A stretch of 64,000 bases of DNA from Gnetum montanum (GCA_015680685.1 MNCI01011152.1:55073-119072); one strand, 5' to 3'; numbered from the stretch's first letter, positions 1 to 12,265 are shown. Translations and numbers: made by a program. Notes: a model not told the origin generated them from the letters alone.

Positions 1-1147
1 CCTTTCTCTTGGAAACATTTGGCTTATTACACTCCCTTTATTTGTGTCAATTTTCACCACAATTAAAGCAGTGAAGGTTGGATGCATAGCCATATCCTTG
101 ACCCTTTCCATTCTTGGAGTAGTCCTTCTTAGAATCTTAGCCCTTCTTGATCTTCTCTTACTTCTCATTAATGTCCTATGTGGCATTTCCATTCTCCTTG
201 GCTTCTTTCTCACTCTCAAAAGCTTTATAGTTGTTGCCCTTAGAAGATTTAGGACCTCTAGTGTATCCTTGGATTTTCTTTTTAGTCTTAAGACCAATTC
301 AAAAGCCTCATCCAATGTTTGAGGCTCATAGAAGATTAGCTCTTGTTGATACTCCCTTTTAAGTCCTCCTTGAAACTTAGATTCTTGTTCATAATAATCC
401 AAATGAACTTTTGCAGGCTGGAAAGATTTAAAAAAATCCATGTAGTAATCCTTCACACTCTTATCACCTTGCCTTAGGTACTTCAATTTTTGGATGGCCT
501 CTTGCCTATAATGAATCTTCTAAAATTTTTTCTTGAGCATGAACTACATCAAAGATCACCATTATTCACGTTGTAAGAATGACTTTCCTTCTCCCATAAT
601 ACAAGTGTTATGCCTTCCAATTTGGTTTCAAAAAGATACACCTTTTGATGATTTTCCACATCTTCAAGTTCAAAGTACTTATTAATCATTTTTAGCCAAG
701 AGAGAAAAGCTTCAATTCCTTCCATACCATTGAAGGATTTGACTTCAACATGAGGCATCCTTGAAGCATGTCTAAAAGATTTTGCAAGAGGGACTTCAAT
801 TCCTTCACCTTGCTTCCTTAAGGAAGTTACTTTTTCCCTTTCCTAGGAAAATTAAAGCCTTGACACTTATTTTTAGCACTAGGAGTATGAAGAAAAACAT
901 CATCTTAAGCTTCTCCTTCTCCAAAGTATTCATCTTCAAAAGGAATATCATCTTCAAGGGATGGCATTGAAGAATGTCTTGGTGAAGAACTACATGACTT
1001 GTACCCTTGCTTGGATGCTTTTGGTGAAGAAGTAAGTCCTTTATTCTCTCTAAGTGTTTTAATTTTCTCAATAATGAGCTTGAGAGAACCTCTCATATCA
1101 TTCATGTCTCTTGAAAAAGCTTGAACAATTTTCTTCTTTGGAGGCAT
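1..1147 (-). pseudogene. Ty3/gypsy gag, element F (left copy), partial
   Basis: Capsid (gag) gene of an LTR retrotransposon, read leftward and cut by the window edge. It starts at the Met at 1147 (MPPKKKIVQAFSRDMNDM), followed by a Ser-rich, acidic linker (YKSCSSSPRHSSMPSLEDD). After a frameshift near 905 comes the gag core at 758-549, with the segments FELEDVENHQKVYLFETKLE and ITLVLWEKESHSY. Downstream of 540 only broken pieces remain, ending in a Lys/Ser-rich basic stretch. The same gag occurs in the opposite orientation at 62,873-64,000 with matching residues throughout, which confirms the reading frame. It lies behind an LTR and a tRNA-iMet-type primer site (1490-2286), as expected for gag. 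The start MPxKKKxVQA is shared with the gag of element A, so F is probably also a chromovirus-like Ty3/gypsy element. Nonfunctional. Confidence 0.8.
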
Positions 1148-1489
1148 GATGGAAATTGATCTAATAGGAAATTTTCATAAAATTCTACAAGGAAAAGTAA
1201 AATTTTCAAGATTTCTCAAGGAACGAGACAAGAATTTCTTAGATCTTAAAATAAATGAGTAGAAGGTCTTTAAACCCTAGGTATTACAAGCCAATGGGTT
1301 TCCAATTACACAATTATCTTACAATTCTTGAGAGATATGACAAACTTAGGAATCAGAGGAAAATTTTAAAACCCTAGGATAAGTAGAACAAGTAGCAAGA
1401 GAGAATTCATCCAAGGTTAAGATTTTGGAGTGATTATTTGCAATTGAGATGAGAATTATCCACTTGAATACAATTATCTTTAATTTCAA

Positions 1490-1506
1490 GCTACTCTAAT
1501 ACTAAT
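1490..1506 (-). other. Degenerate primer binding site of element F (left)
   Basis: On the minus strand this reads ATTAGTATTAGAGTAGC, directly after the LTR end. It is a decayed form of the tRNA-iMet primer site TTGGTATCAGAGC. The right F copy keeps TTGGTATCAAAG at the equivalent place, which supports the call. Confidence 0.7.
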
Positions 1507-1833
1507 CTGATGAGGAGTTCCCATAAATTCCATAATCCAAGCTCTCGCAATTTCACAACAATAGCAAATTTGAATAAGAATAGAAGAAAGCTTTGTTCTT
1601 GCTCAAATGGAGAAATTATAGCTAAAAGAAAGCAAAAATTCCCAAGGATAGATAAGAGATTCAATCAAACTCTTACACTTAATCAAAGAAAGCACACACT
1701 CACATGGATGATAATCAAGCACCATGTTAAGACTTTATCTCTCTCTCTACTCTTCTTCCAACTCCATAACCTCTCTTTTTATCTCTTCAAACTCTCTTCA
1801 AATGCCCTTGATCAAATTTAAGGCCTAAGAGGT

Positions 1834-1842
1834 TTATTTATA
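1834..1842 (-). promoter_or_regulatory. TATA box in F left LTR
   Basis: The minus strand reads TATAAATAA, placed as expected between U3 and R. The right F LTR has the same box at 62,192-62,200. Confidence 0.6.
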
Positions 1843-1914
1843 CCTTTTCCCACTTGTCTCTTCATCTTCCCTTCAATTTATCATTCAACTAAATGTTCAT
1901 TAAAATCCATGGAA

Positions 1915-2030
1915 CACATCTTTGAGAAATAGAGGACATCTCTCCCGAGTGCAGAAGTTATCAAAGAAGACATCTTTGAGAAATAAGATATGTCTATCCC
2001 AAGTGCAGAAGTTATCAGAGAAGATGTCTT
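1915..2030. repeat. 54-bp tandem duplication in F left U3
   Basis: Two 54-bp units plus the start of a third, each beginning acatctttgagaaat and containing gtgcagaagttatca. The unit carries the GACATCTT motif. The right F LTR has a different tandem repeat (about 38 bp) at the same place, so U3 has been remodelled independently in each copy. Confidence 0.75.
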
Positions 2031-2291
2031 TGAGGTGTAGAAGACATCTAATATGTAGTGAAGACATCTAACTATTAGTGAATACATCTTTCTTGCTAGG
2101 GTCAAAATTAAAGATGCTTATTTTGAGGCCTGGAACCTTCAGACATCTTCCAACAAGTCCCCATAACCCCTAGAACATCCTAAAGCTATCAAAATAGTCC
2201 CAAAAGACTTCCAAACATGCCAAAACTCTAGGGAAAGATCCCATCATTGGAGAGATGTTACTCTGGCCTATTTGATGTCCACATCAGTATG

Positions 2292-3130
2292 TTTCTTTTT
2301 GTTGTAGTATTTGCATACTCATTGGTCTCTTTCTTGGAATCTTGATCTACCTCTTTTTCTTTTAAATATATCATTGCCTTTAGAGTTATGAAAATTATAG
2401 CCTTATTATACATCAATTTGGAAGGCATTCCTTCCTTTACCTCTACTTCTCCTACCTTTACCTCTACCTATTTGGGAATTCTAAAGAACATAAGCATTAG
2501 CATTTTTGAAATTGAAGGTTTTCAACTCTTTTAGGGCTTTCAAATAAGACATTAAGTCATAAATAGTGTAGGAGGATATATCGTTTTTTTGAACAATGGT
2601 AACCACAAGGTTTTGATGCCTATAGTTATCATACAAGACTTGAATAATCTTTTGGATCTTTTTCCTTATGAAATAATCACATTGGTACTCATCTACATTC
2701 CTTAATATAAAAAATACTTTATCAAAAAAAAAAAAAGATTCCTAGACTCACTCTTATGCATCTTCAAATTATTTAATTTAGACTTAAATTTGAGAGTCTT
2801 GAGCTGATGGTTCATCAAATATCCCTTGAACTCTTCTTGCAATGCCTTCCAAAATTACTTGGATATCTCCTTGTCCATGATCCTAGTACTAATTGATTCA
2901 AATATAGATGTACAAATAATCAATTTAGTAAGAGAATCTTACTTTAAATGATCTTCCATTCCTTCTTATTATGTTTTAGCAAAGTTTAATGTTAATAAGA
3001 TCTTTAAAATCCTTTTTAACATTTAAATTTCATTAATTTATAATATAGCCTTCATGAGGTGACTACAAAATATAAAATCTTGAGAATCATTGAAAATCAA
3101 AGAATACCTAGAAATTTCCTTACTTGCCAT
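2292..3130 (-). pseudogene. Ty1/copia gag (UBN2-type) remnant
   Basis: Gag of a Ty1/copia retrotransposon. The start is the Met at 3130 (MASKEISRYSLIFN), followed by CSHLMKAIL, matching the usual N-terminal 'FDGxNYxxWxxxMKxxL' region. Farther on come ISTRIMDKEISK, FWKALQEEFKGYLMNHQLKT and LKFKSKLNNLKMHKSES, then NDISSYTIYDLMSYLKALKE, which is the order of UBN2-family gag. A Gly/Arg-rich tract and a degenerate zinc-knuckle region follow. The reading stops at 2286, where the F LTR begins, so F inserted into this gene and the rest of the copia element should lie beyond the left edge. Several stops and frameshifts; nonfunctional. The copia assignment is good; the clade is not resolved. Confidence 0.7.
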
Positions 3131-3144
3131 ACTAAAGAATGCCA

Positions 3145-3162
3145 CTTCAATACCAATGTTGG
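3145..3162 (-). other. Copia primer site and LTR end
   Basis: The minus strand reads CCAACA then TTGGTATTGAAG. CCAACA is a typical copia LTR end and the next 12 bases resemble the tRNA-iMet primer site TTGGTATCAGAG. It sits 15 bases before the copia gag Met. The 5' LTR should extend rightward from 3157, but I cannot place its start. Confidence 0.55.
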
Positions 3163-3869
3163 AGATTTGTATAGCAGAATAAGATTTGTGAGATGCATTA
3201 ACAGAAAAAGTTTCAGTTATAAACTCTAGTAGAAAATTGATTACAAGCTGGACCACAAGTTTGAGAGAGGTCATCATAGTAGAATACAAGTCATGGCATT
3301 GGATCACAAGTTATGATAAGGCTAAAACAATAAGAAATTTAAAAAATGAGAATATTAGAAGTCATGGTTAGAATAAAAATTACTAAATATGAAGATGAGA
3401 TTGTGGTTGCAAAAGAAACAATCATGAGTCATGGTGTATTAAATAAAATGGATCATGAGATAATCACATGTTGTGATCTTTGTGCACTTTAATCATGTGT
3501 GTAGCATAATTCATGGTGCACTTTAATCATGTGTGTAGTATATGTTTCTTAAAATGGTAATTTTACCTTTTGGATAGGATGATAAGTCCATGACCAACTC
3601 ACTAGATTACTTAAGAAGACAAAATAAGTGTAATTTTATGAACATTAATTATCATGCCATTCAAATCTAGTGGCTTTAAAGGCCTAGAAGACACTATAAG
3701 AGGAAACTCTAGTAAAGTCAAATGTTACTTTTAATCAAGTCTTAATCTAAGGATTAAAAACTTGTTTGATCATGAAGGAACATTGTCACATTAATTATCC
3801 AGTTCAAGAAGAATGTATGAATTTGATTATTTAGCACAACCAAAGGAACTGAATAGAGGTTTTTGATAA

Positions 3870-3975
3870 TATTAAATTCAAGAAGCTACCTGCATATGTC
3901 TAGGGAGGGAAGAAAACAAAATTAGATTCTTGGGATTCTAGATGATATTTAGGATACTTTATTTAATCTAGTTTC
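3870..3975 (+). pseudogene. Possible Ty1/copia integrase C-terminal fragment
   Basis: The plus strand reads YV*GGKKTKLDSWDSR*YLGY. This matches the spacing of the copia integrase segment 'HVPxEKRTKLDSKxxxCIFxGY', which lies between the integrase core and reverse transcriptase. Only about 35 codons are recognisable and both stops fall at conserved positions (P and C in the family). Nothing upstream or downstream strengthens it, so this is tentative. A possible PPT and LTR start at 5212-5228, also on the plus strand, could belong to the same element. Confidence 0.35.
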
Positions 3976-4994
3976 ATCAATGATTAGATCATAGAATAAT
4001 TATAACTAGATAACATTGGCAGTTGTGATGCAATCTTGTATCTCTAAAGGGAAACTTAGAGATCTATCCTTTTAGATTGTGTAAGTAGTGATAAAGGGAA
4101 CCAACAAAAGAACCCTTAAGGAGTGTGATGAATGCTCTCGTGCTCCAGTTAACTAATTAAATTATAGATTGGAGATTCATTGATGTTGCATTTCTTTTTT
4201 CCCCTTTATTTCATTCAATTTTTCTATAATTTTCTAGTTATACCATCTCTAATTCATCATTCTATAAGTAGGAAGTTGACAAAGGTGAAGTAAAGGATGA
4301 GATTTAGCCATTCAAGAGGTGCACTTGCATTAGATGTTCATGTCTCTCTAGTTGTTGAGAATTTACAAGTATCTCACTGATGGAATTTGCAAGGAAAAGA
4401 AGGATAGGAGCTTGCTATGAGGAGGATCCTCTTGTGAGCTTTTGGTGAATTAGCATTATCAAAAAGTAAGCCCATTATTAATTTCCTTTAGGATGATAGT
4501 TCTTGCATTGCATAAAGTACTTGATTAATCTCATGCTTGGGTAGTGATGACTCCATTGAAATTAATGATTAAGTAGGACATTTCTTTTCTTCCTCATGTT
4601 TAGTTGTGTGTTTTATTTATACTTTCAATTTTAATATTTATTTAATTTTGGTCCTTTATGATCCCATGCATTTTTTTCTCATTTTCTTTTTAAGGCTCTG
4701 ATAATGAAAGCCCATGATTTACTAAGTTTCAACTTTGTAAAGATGTTATGCATGGTGTTTAAACTATTGAAAAATTTTTTAGTGCCTTTTCAAACTTGAA
4801 TTTGGATGCTTAGGAATTATTTTATTTTTATTTTTATTTAATTTAATTTTAATTTATTTTTCTTTATTTCTTTTTATTTTAAGTTATTTTAGTTGAGTTT
4901 TGTATTTATTTTGTAATGTATTTCTTTATTTTACTTGTTTATTTTTAGTTATTTTAATTATTAAAAAAGAAATTATGCATGTGATGCACTTTGT

Positions 4995-5101
4995 AGATAA
5001 TATATATATGGTTTTTTATATATTATACATTATATTTATTATATAATATATAATATAACTTTTATAAATAATATATATAATATTTAAGTTATATATATTA
5101 T
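4995..5101. repeat. TA-rich self-complementary patch
   Basis: Made of tata, atat and taatata runs that can fold on themselves; low-complexity sequence with no coding potential. Confidence 0.7.
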
Positions 5102-5211
5102 AATGTGTGCCATCATAATAATAATGGATCACCTAAAATAAGTGTGTACTATCACACATTGCATTTTATATGAACCTTGGTAACTTTATTGATGAAGTGT
5201 TTACTATTCAT

Positions 5212-5228
5212 ACTATGGGGGGTGTTAG
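5212..5228 (+). other. Possible polypurine tract and LTR start
   Basis: ACTATGGGGGG is followed at once by TGTTAGG. A G-rich purine tract abutting TGTTxG is the usual 3' LTR start of copia elements. The far end of this LTR was not found. Confidence 0.35.
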
Positions 5229-5229
5229 G

Positions 5230-8200
5230 CCCTAAAAAAAGTTTTATTAAATAAAATAAAGCATCAAGTACATATGTACCATTTGAAAAACCAAATAAAA
5301 AGGATAAAAAATTATACAAGAAGAATCTAATAGAACAAATAGAAATAAGGCAAAAGGAATACTCTTACTATGTATATTTGTTTTATTTAATAGATCTTGA
5401 GGATCTACAAATGTAATAAAAAGTAGTTCAGATTCAATTTTCACACACACACACATTTTGAAATGCTATAATGTATAATTATAATCATCAATGTAATGTT
5501 TGTAAGAATTTTGTAATTTTATCATCAATTCATCAATCTTTCAGAAATTCATCAACATCATTCATCATTATTTACTCAATCTTCAAAGTTGAATACTTAG
5601 AATTGGGTATAATTTACTATTTTGATCATATCTCAATCATTTTGCAATATTTTTTAATGATTATATATTTATTTGAAAGCTATAATAGGTGGCTACATTA
5701 AATTAAAATTTCATCTGAATATATATTGTTGTTTGGGAGATATTTACTATTAGACTTGGTCTATCTTCTAAGTCTCAAAATTTTACTAGAATGAATAATA
5801 ACTAATGGTTAGATGATTTCTCCCTCATCTTATGACAATTTGATGAGATTCTAAATTTAATTGAAAGCTGATATTAATGGGAAGGTTTAGTCAAACATTT
5901 AGCATTAGAAACATAACAATGTTTGAGTTATTATCTCTCAAATTTGTACTTCCAAAATTACCATGGATTTTGATAGGTTGGAAAGAACAAAATATAACCT
6001 CAACTTCTGGTTATCTTTTGTAGTATTTCTTATTTTCAAATTGTAGAGAAATTCTTAATCTTTCTAAAAATATAAATTTTATTAGTTGATTTGTTGTCAA
6101 GGTAATATAACAAAGTAATTCTTTTCCTACGTATAATTCCTTCACTTGTAATATATATATAAACCCACATGCATGTGATTTTCTTTCCTTGTCCTTCACC
6201 TGTAAGTTCTATGCACTTTTCTACCATGTGCATATCCCACCCTCACCCTACCCCATGTGTGTTATCCTTCCTCTCACATGGTCTCTTCTTTTTTATATCT
6301 ATAATAATTTGTTATATATTAAGAAAATAAATAAATATTTAATAATTACTATTACAGTATTAAAGTATAAATAATAAATAATAAATTTTCCCATATCCTC
6401 TCCATTTTCTCATGTTTCATGATGTTTTCTCTTTTTTTTTTTTTGGAATTTTCACTTGATTTTTTACTATTTTCATTAAGTTTTCACCATTTTCTCTTAT
6501 TTCTTTTCGTTATTTTCTTGATTTTTATTATTTTCTCTTTATTTTTATTTATTTTCCTATCTTTTTCACCATTGGGAATCCATTAAAATCTTATTATTTC
6601 TCACTAATGACCAACATTTAAAGCTAAATATTATGGTATATTTGATCATTGTACCCTTGTCGGTCATGGTAATATTTATTTTGCTTATTCAAACTAGGTG
6701 TCTTAAACCTTAGTCATGGGGAAGAGCCAAAATATCACGTATGATTTTTGAGAATTTTCCTATCACATTTTGCATGATTACATGTGCTGGAACCTCACCT
6801 ATTATGTTCTCACTCCCATATGATGTCATTTCATAACAAGGAATTATAATTAAGACTCTTAATGAGATGACAAGTTATAATTATGAGCTTGTCTCTTGAG
6901 TGAACGTTTGAAAGTTTGACTTGAGGTTGTGTCAACATGGAGTTATGGAGTTAGTAAAGATGAGTAATGGGTGTTGGGTGAAGTGGGATAAGAAAGAACT
7001 TGATGATCTCTTATTGTCAATCTAGGCCCAACTGTGGTGGTGGTAGTGCTTGATTACCTTTAAGAGAAATGATGCAGGGAGATAGTCATATGGAATCCTC
7101 AAAGCATGATCCAGATACTTTCATTTATTTTCATATTTTCTTATTAATGTAGGTTTTTTTCATTTCTTTCTTCATTATTCCCTAATTTTTTCACTATGCA
7201 TAATATTGAATGTAATGTATGTTTGATGTTTACGATGACATCCAAGAATAGGATGTCAAATTAACTATGATAATGTTTCATATGTTGTTCTTGTGTTTAT
7301 GTTTTTTGGTGCTATTGCTAGCATTTTTTTATGATGGAGGTGTAGAATCTTAGAGAACTTACATGATTTTTTAAACATTTTTCATAAAAAATTAGGTTTC
7401 AACAATTATATTTTATACACCACAATTCATTACTACGTCAATTTGAAGAACCTTAGGTGTTGGTGATGAGATCCTCTGAAAGATAACAATCATCAAAATT
7501 ACCAATAGAACCTAATTGGACTGAAGCTTCTTAACCTAGAAGATTTGAAAGTCACCAATCTTATTCCTGAATACTAAACTAGGGATGCACACAATAATAA
7601 TCACTAGAAGTAAAGTTGAATGGTTTTCTAGTAGATTCCATTGATCTAGAAGTTATCCAAAGGAATGTTGGAACTCATGCAACATGAGCTCACATAACTA
7701 AGTTAATGCCATCAATAGAGCAAATGAGAGAGTAAGTAGCTACATCAATTGCTACTATAGGATAATGAATTGATATGGAACCAAATCAGGATTCTTCAAG
7801 TGAGGATGATTATCTTAGAAAACCAATTCCAAGTATATCTAGCATACTCTTAATATACATTAAGAATGCCAAGAGTTAGTCCATCATAACCACTACCTCT
7901 TGATGCTTCTTATTGAGGTAGAAAGTCTATGTTTTTCATGCATCATATATTGTAATAACTCCTTCTTATTAGCCATAAGTTAAGCCATTTATAGCCCAAG
8001 TTTTATTATTGTAAGCTAAGAAACTAGCTTAATTCAGTCGTAGAAGAATGATGATGGATCTAGTAGAAATTTTGTATCTCTATATAAGATTGAATACATA
8101 GAATTATTTGTATTTACTTAGGCCTATATTTAAGGCTTCTTTTAAAAGTGTGCTAATGTATACTTAATGCATTGCCACACCTAGTACAACATTGTACCTT

Positions 8201-9690
8201 GAGTGTTACCTCATGTAGTGCACTGTGCACCTAGTATGCACCTTACTTGGTGTGGCACCAGTTTTGTTATAAGTTTGACAACAATAAATTCCGAAAGAAG
8301 AGCCTATTCTTTTGGAAAGTTTTATTTTGTATTTTAAGATAAGAGCTTCTTCTCCTCTCTAAACTAAGTGTGCCATTAATTTTTCTTTATATTTGTGAGT
8401 CATTGCTTTACCATGTAGTACAACTCTATCAAAGTGCTGCCATAATTTTGTAGCTTGGAACTGTTTAGTTGATGTAAAGTTATGTGTTTGGATGGTGAAT
8501 AAAGCTTCATTTTATTTTTAAAAACATTTCAATTTTATTTTATTGAACCTTGATAATGATACATTATGAATGAAATTATTTATTAGGTTTAAAATGTATA
8601 CTTAAAATTAATCCTCATGGTTAGATATATTAACTTAGCTATGTGAAGCTTATGAAAATTTTTTCATTGAGGGTGTGACTAAGAAGATTTTGTAACTTTG
8701 CTATGTTAGTATTATACCTGTCTCATAAGAGATTATGACACCTTTTACATTTATGTTTAATTTCTACATTGCACTTATTCTATAAGGGATCATGACATAA
8801 GTGTGTATCTTTTACTTACTTTTTGTGTAAGAATTGCACTTATCCTATAAATGGATTATAATGACTTTTAATTATTTTTATTCTTTATATTTATAAAATG
8901 CCTAAAGAATTATAAAATTATCAAAATATCATTTTCCATGGTGGGAATACAAATTCCATCACTTATATTTTATGTATGAAAATATTTGTATTTATTAAAT
9001 GCAACAATGTATGCAAGTAAACTATGTAATTTACATTCCTGTTGTCTTTAGCATTTATCATTCTTTCACTATGCATACCATTGACAAACCTCTTATGGCC
9101 TTAATAAGAAGGTATTTTATTAAATGATGTTAAAAGTTAAAGACATTTGTCTTTTTATAGTCTAAACTCATAATCTTTCTACACCTTCATTGGAAAAATA
9201 TACTTATAAAAAATGATGATGATGGAAATCCATGATAAAGGATAATTTCATGAGGGAGATCTATGAATTAATAAAATAAATATTTAATAGTATGTTCATT
9301 ATTCTTTATTCTATTGCAAACCAACTTAGAAAATTAGTAAAACAAATAGTATTTCAAAAACTTTAAGAAAATATACAAAGAAAAAATATTTCTATTTGAA
9401 TATTATTTAGGAGATCTTACTTTAAATGCAAAATATTTATCTACTACTATTACTCATTATTTATAATGGATCATTAACAAAGCATGAATGCAATTGCTTC
9501 ATTTGAGAGTTGAAATAGGTAGATAACTAAAAATTCCTCATGAAGAACAAATATGCTGAGTATGCAATAGAGATAACATTAAAGATGAATATCATATTTT
9601 TCTATAATGTCTTACATTGAAGCACATTAAACATAGATGCGATAGTACAATTGCAAATTTGGTTAATTTATTCCAAATATTACTGAGAAT
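5230..9690. other. AT-rich intergenic interval, nothing recognised
   Basis: Read in both directions; only short low-complexity tracts stand out: a CA run at 5446-5457, T-rich stretches at 6400-6560, and a short block of related phrases at 8150-8270. No retroelement domain, RNA gene or host exon could be supported. Probably very old repeat debris. Confidence 0.5.
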
Positions 9691-9694
9691 AATA

Positions 9695-9765
9695 AGGTGT
9701 TAGCCTAGTGGTATTGGTCTTAGTTTGGTAATTGCATTTTAAAAGTTTAATTCTATTGGGTAATC
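9695..9765 (+). repeat. tRNA-derived SINE-like or tRNA-relic sequence
   Basis: TAGCCTAGTGG at 9701-9711 fits the pol III A box (TRGYNNARNGG) exactly. About 32 bases later AGTTTAATTCT resembles a decayed B box (GGTTCGATTCC). The spacing suits a tRNA-derived SINE head. No target duplication or tail was identified, and chance similarity is possible. Confidence 0.35.
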
Positions 9766-11755
9766 CAAAGTTATAAACTAAAAAAATTCCATAAAAGAAA
9801 TTCTAAAATTGGTCTAATAGATGTAAGGAGTCTTAGTGAACGAAAGTAAAAATTTCAATTTTAGTTTTAGTTTTAAAACTCATAGCATATATATTTTTAC
9901 TATTTAATAAATTCAGAGGGTTTATGGATGTAACAAAATTTTAGTTTTAATTTTACTAAACTCATGAATAAACATATTAAATATGTTTACCTTTATTATG
10001 TTGTAATCAAGGACACTATATGTAATACTCAATTATGAGCAAAGGTTTTCTATCTCAATGACTAAGATTCAAGACTTGAAGGTGATTTTCGTAATGGAGA
10101 ATCTACCATAGTTCCTGTAAAATTCTAATTCATCCAATAATAGATGTACAAGAAGAAGTAAGTAGTGTAAGTTTTGTACATTAACATGTAAAAATTATAA
10201 CTATAATATGTTAAGTAAAATGGTTAGTTTTTGTGAATTTATTGCACTTCATTTTAATGATAATGGTTAAAAATTAAGAAGATATTATGTAAAATAGTAC
10301 AAATGATAATTATTTCTATAAACAAATATATCGGATCTACAAACTAGAAGGACCAATATAGGCATAGTTATAGCAGGATGTAGATATTAGCAATGGTAAC
10401 AGAAAAGGGTAGTAACAAGAACAATAATAGTAATGAGTGATGACTATAGCAATGGCAGAAGAGAAGCTTAGATGTTTAGCTATAGACAACTAACATTTGT
10501 CTCTACTATGAAAGTGTAGAATTCACTAGGAAGCCATTATAGAAGGCATAAAGAATCAATCTTTTGGACTTCATTATTATGAGTAAGTGGTAGAGTGGAT
10601 CTTTGCTACTATAATAATATTCATTCTCATTATTAATGGCAAGAACTTTTGTTAGTTATAGCATGTTTATTCATGGGAATTAGATGTATGGTAATACATA
10701 TGAATCCAACATTCTTCCACATAACTATGATACGGTATGCTAGAAGGACTCAAACTACATGCATTTAGCAACTAATTTCTTTCATATAGATAAATCCATG
10801 ATGTGATATACTAAGTTTCTTCTTTATATTTTGGAGCTCTATAGTAGTAACTAATTAGGGAGAACATATAGACATCAATTCTTGAGTAGCTCATAAATGT
10901 CTTAGACATATTGGAAGCACATTGTTCCAAGCATCTTTAATAACTATAGGAGCCATACTTGACCTATCATTTATAATGCATGATGTAAGATATTCATGAT
11001 TATATCACCATAACTTATTGACTATAAATAAAGTGTAGAGATGTGATCAAAATATCTTTCATTTACCCTCATATTATTGGGCCCTATATAAACTACTTTC
11101 TTAGTGATATCCTATGAGGTTGCATTACTCATGACCATAAGTAACATTTCAAAGTAGCAATCACCAACCTATCGCTTCATAGCATAGTTAAATGTCCAAA
11201 ATGACATTTATGTATAGCAACTATGTTGTATTTATAAGGATCACATGATGAGGATGTGGGGATCTATTCACTCATCTCCTTATGATTAGTTGAATAGCAC
11301 ATGCATTATGAAATACATGCTATGGTAGAGAGTCTTAACTATAAGTGAGGGCATGTATCTTTACATAATACCATATCTAGACCTTAGTTCATATATGTCT
11401 TAAGTCAATAACCTAAGTTTTTTATGATATTATGAAGAAAAGAACTTGCATCTAGTTTTGACTTTTAGGCTAATATTAATTATGGGATCATTCATATTCA
11501 GTCTTCTTATAGAGACTTCATCTTGGTATTTATATCATGATGATATTTTAGAGGCCTCATCCATTTCTTATTAATTTGCAAGTGCTAAAGGATGGTTATT
11601 TATGTAAGTGAACCAATCAAGCTTGATGACATACTCATAGGATTCATATACATGTAAATGAAATACTTACACCACATATGAAAGAAAAAGTATATGCAAA
11701 AATGGAAAATATCCTTAATACATGATAGAATAAGTGATCACTCATACATGTATTT
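9766..11755. other. AT-rich interval, nothing recognised
   Basis: No domain was recognised on either strand. It may contain the 3' LTR of the copia element whose RNase H lies at 11,758-12,265 (minus), but no LTR end could be placed. Confidence 0.4.
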
Positions 11756-11757
11756 AA

Positions 11758-12265
11758 ATTCTATGTAACCCCCAATCTTTAACATGAGCCATGAATACAT
11801 CTCTAGGAATGGACTTCATCTCTGAGGATCTACTAACATCTAACTTATAGAAATTTGTTATAGAATCACTTCTTCCTTCACCACTACTTGTTAGAAAATT
11901 TTTTATTTTATATCAGTGTGTTCTATCTTGCCATGGTACTTGGGATTCTTCAAGTATGTAGGTGTTTCCACTCTATCATAATGGATCATCATGGGTTTTG
12001 ATGCATCTACAATAATTCCAAGTACTTGAAAGAACCTCCTTAATCAAATGGCTTCTTATATTACTAATGAACATGCAAAAAACTTTACCTCCATGGTGGA
12101 TAGTGCTACACAAGTATTTTGCTACTTCAACATATGGTTCCATGATTTAGTAAGAAAGCATAACTATATGTTGATTTATATTCATTTGGGTTACCACCCT
12201 AATCAAGATTACTATAACTCAAGAGCTATAAATTTGATCCTTGATAAAAAAGCATATAGTTAATA
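11758..12265 (-). pseudogene. Ty1/copia RNase H (pol 3' end)
   Basis: C-terminal part of a copia polyprotein, which removes RNA from RNA/DNA hybrids. Read leftward in order: LLSYSNLD*GGNPNEYKSTY (family GYSDADWGG...KSTSGY), CVALSTMEVKFFACSLVI (family VALSTxEAEYxA), LRRFFQVLGI, MIHYDRVE, then LKNPKYHGKIEHTDIK (family NPxxHxRxKHIDI). It ends with MKSIPRDVFMAHVKDWGLHR, matching the end of copia pol. The catalytic DxD-type residues and the E of AEY are partly replaced and there are in-frame stops, so it is dead. The neighbouring plus-strand ORF at 12,048-12,263 is its antisense. The upstream RT is absent; element C begins 440 bases away. Confidence 0.8.

Larger units (their letters stand above)
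1508..2286 (-). repeat. 5' LTR of element F (left copy)
   Basis: The LTR starts TGATGTGGACATCAAA at 2286 (minus strand) and ends CTCATCA at 1508. It aligns from end to end with the inverted LTR at 61,772-62,508, including the first 100 bases and the gagagcttggatt block near the end. It carries a TATA box at 1834-1842 and U3 repeats built on GACATCTT. The 5' flank (above 2286) is copia gag sequence, so the element inserted into a copia element. The 3' LTR lies outside the window. Confidence 0.85.
3163..5211. other. AT-rich interval with weak copia traces
   Basis: The first part should be the 5' LTR of the minus-strand copia element, with no clear outer end. Around 3870-3975 there is a copia integrase-like trace. 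T-rich runs (4780-4960) and a TA-rich palindromic patch (4995-5101) follow. No intact gene is seen. Confidence 0.5.

Noticed and set aside
44-322. Plus-strand ORF of 92 codons, Leu-rich and hydrophobic like a membrane protein; a similar one on the minus strand at 63,717-63,989
   Set aside because: Both are exact antisense of the Lys/Ser-rich gag arm of element F (AAG read backwards gives Leu). Their similarity to each other follows from the gag homology.
12048-12263. 71-codon plus-strand ORF
   Set aside because: Antisense of the copia RNase H fragment, which matches its family residue by residue.
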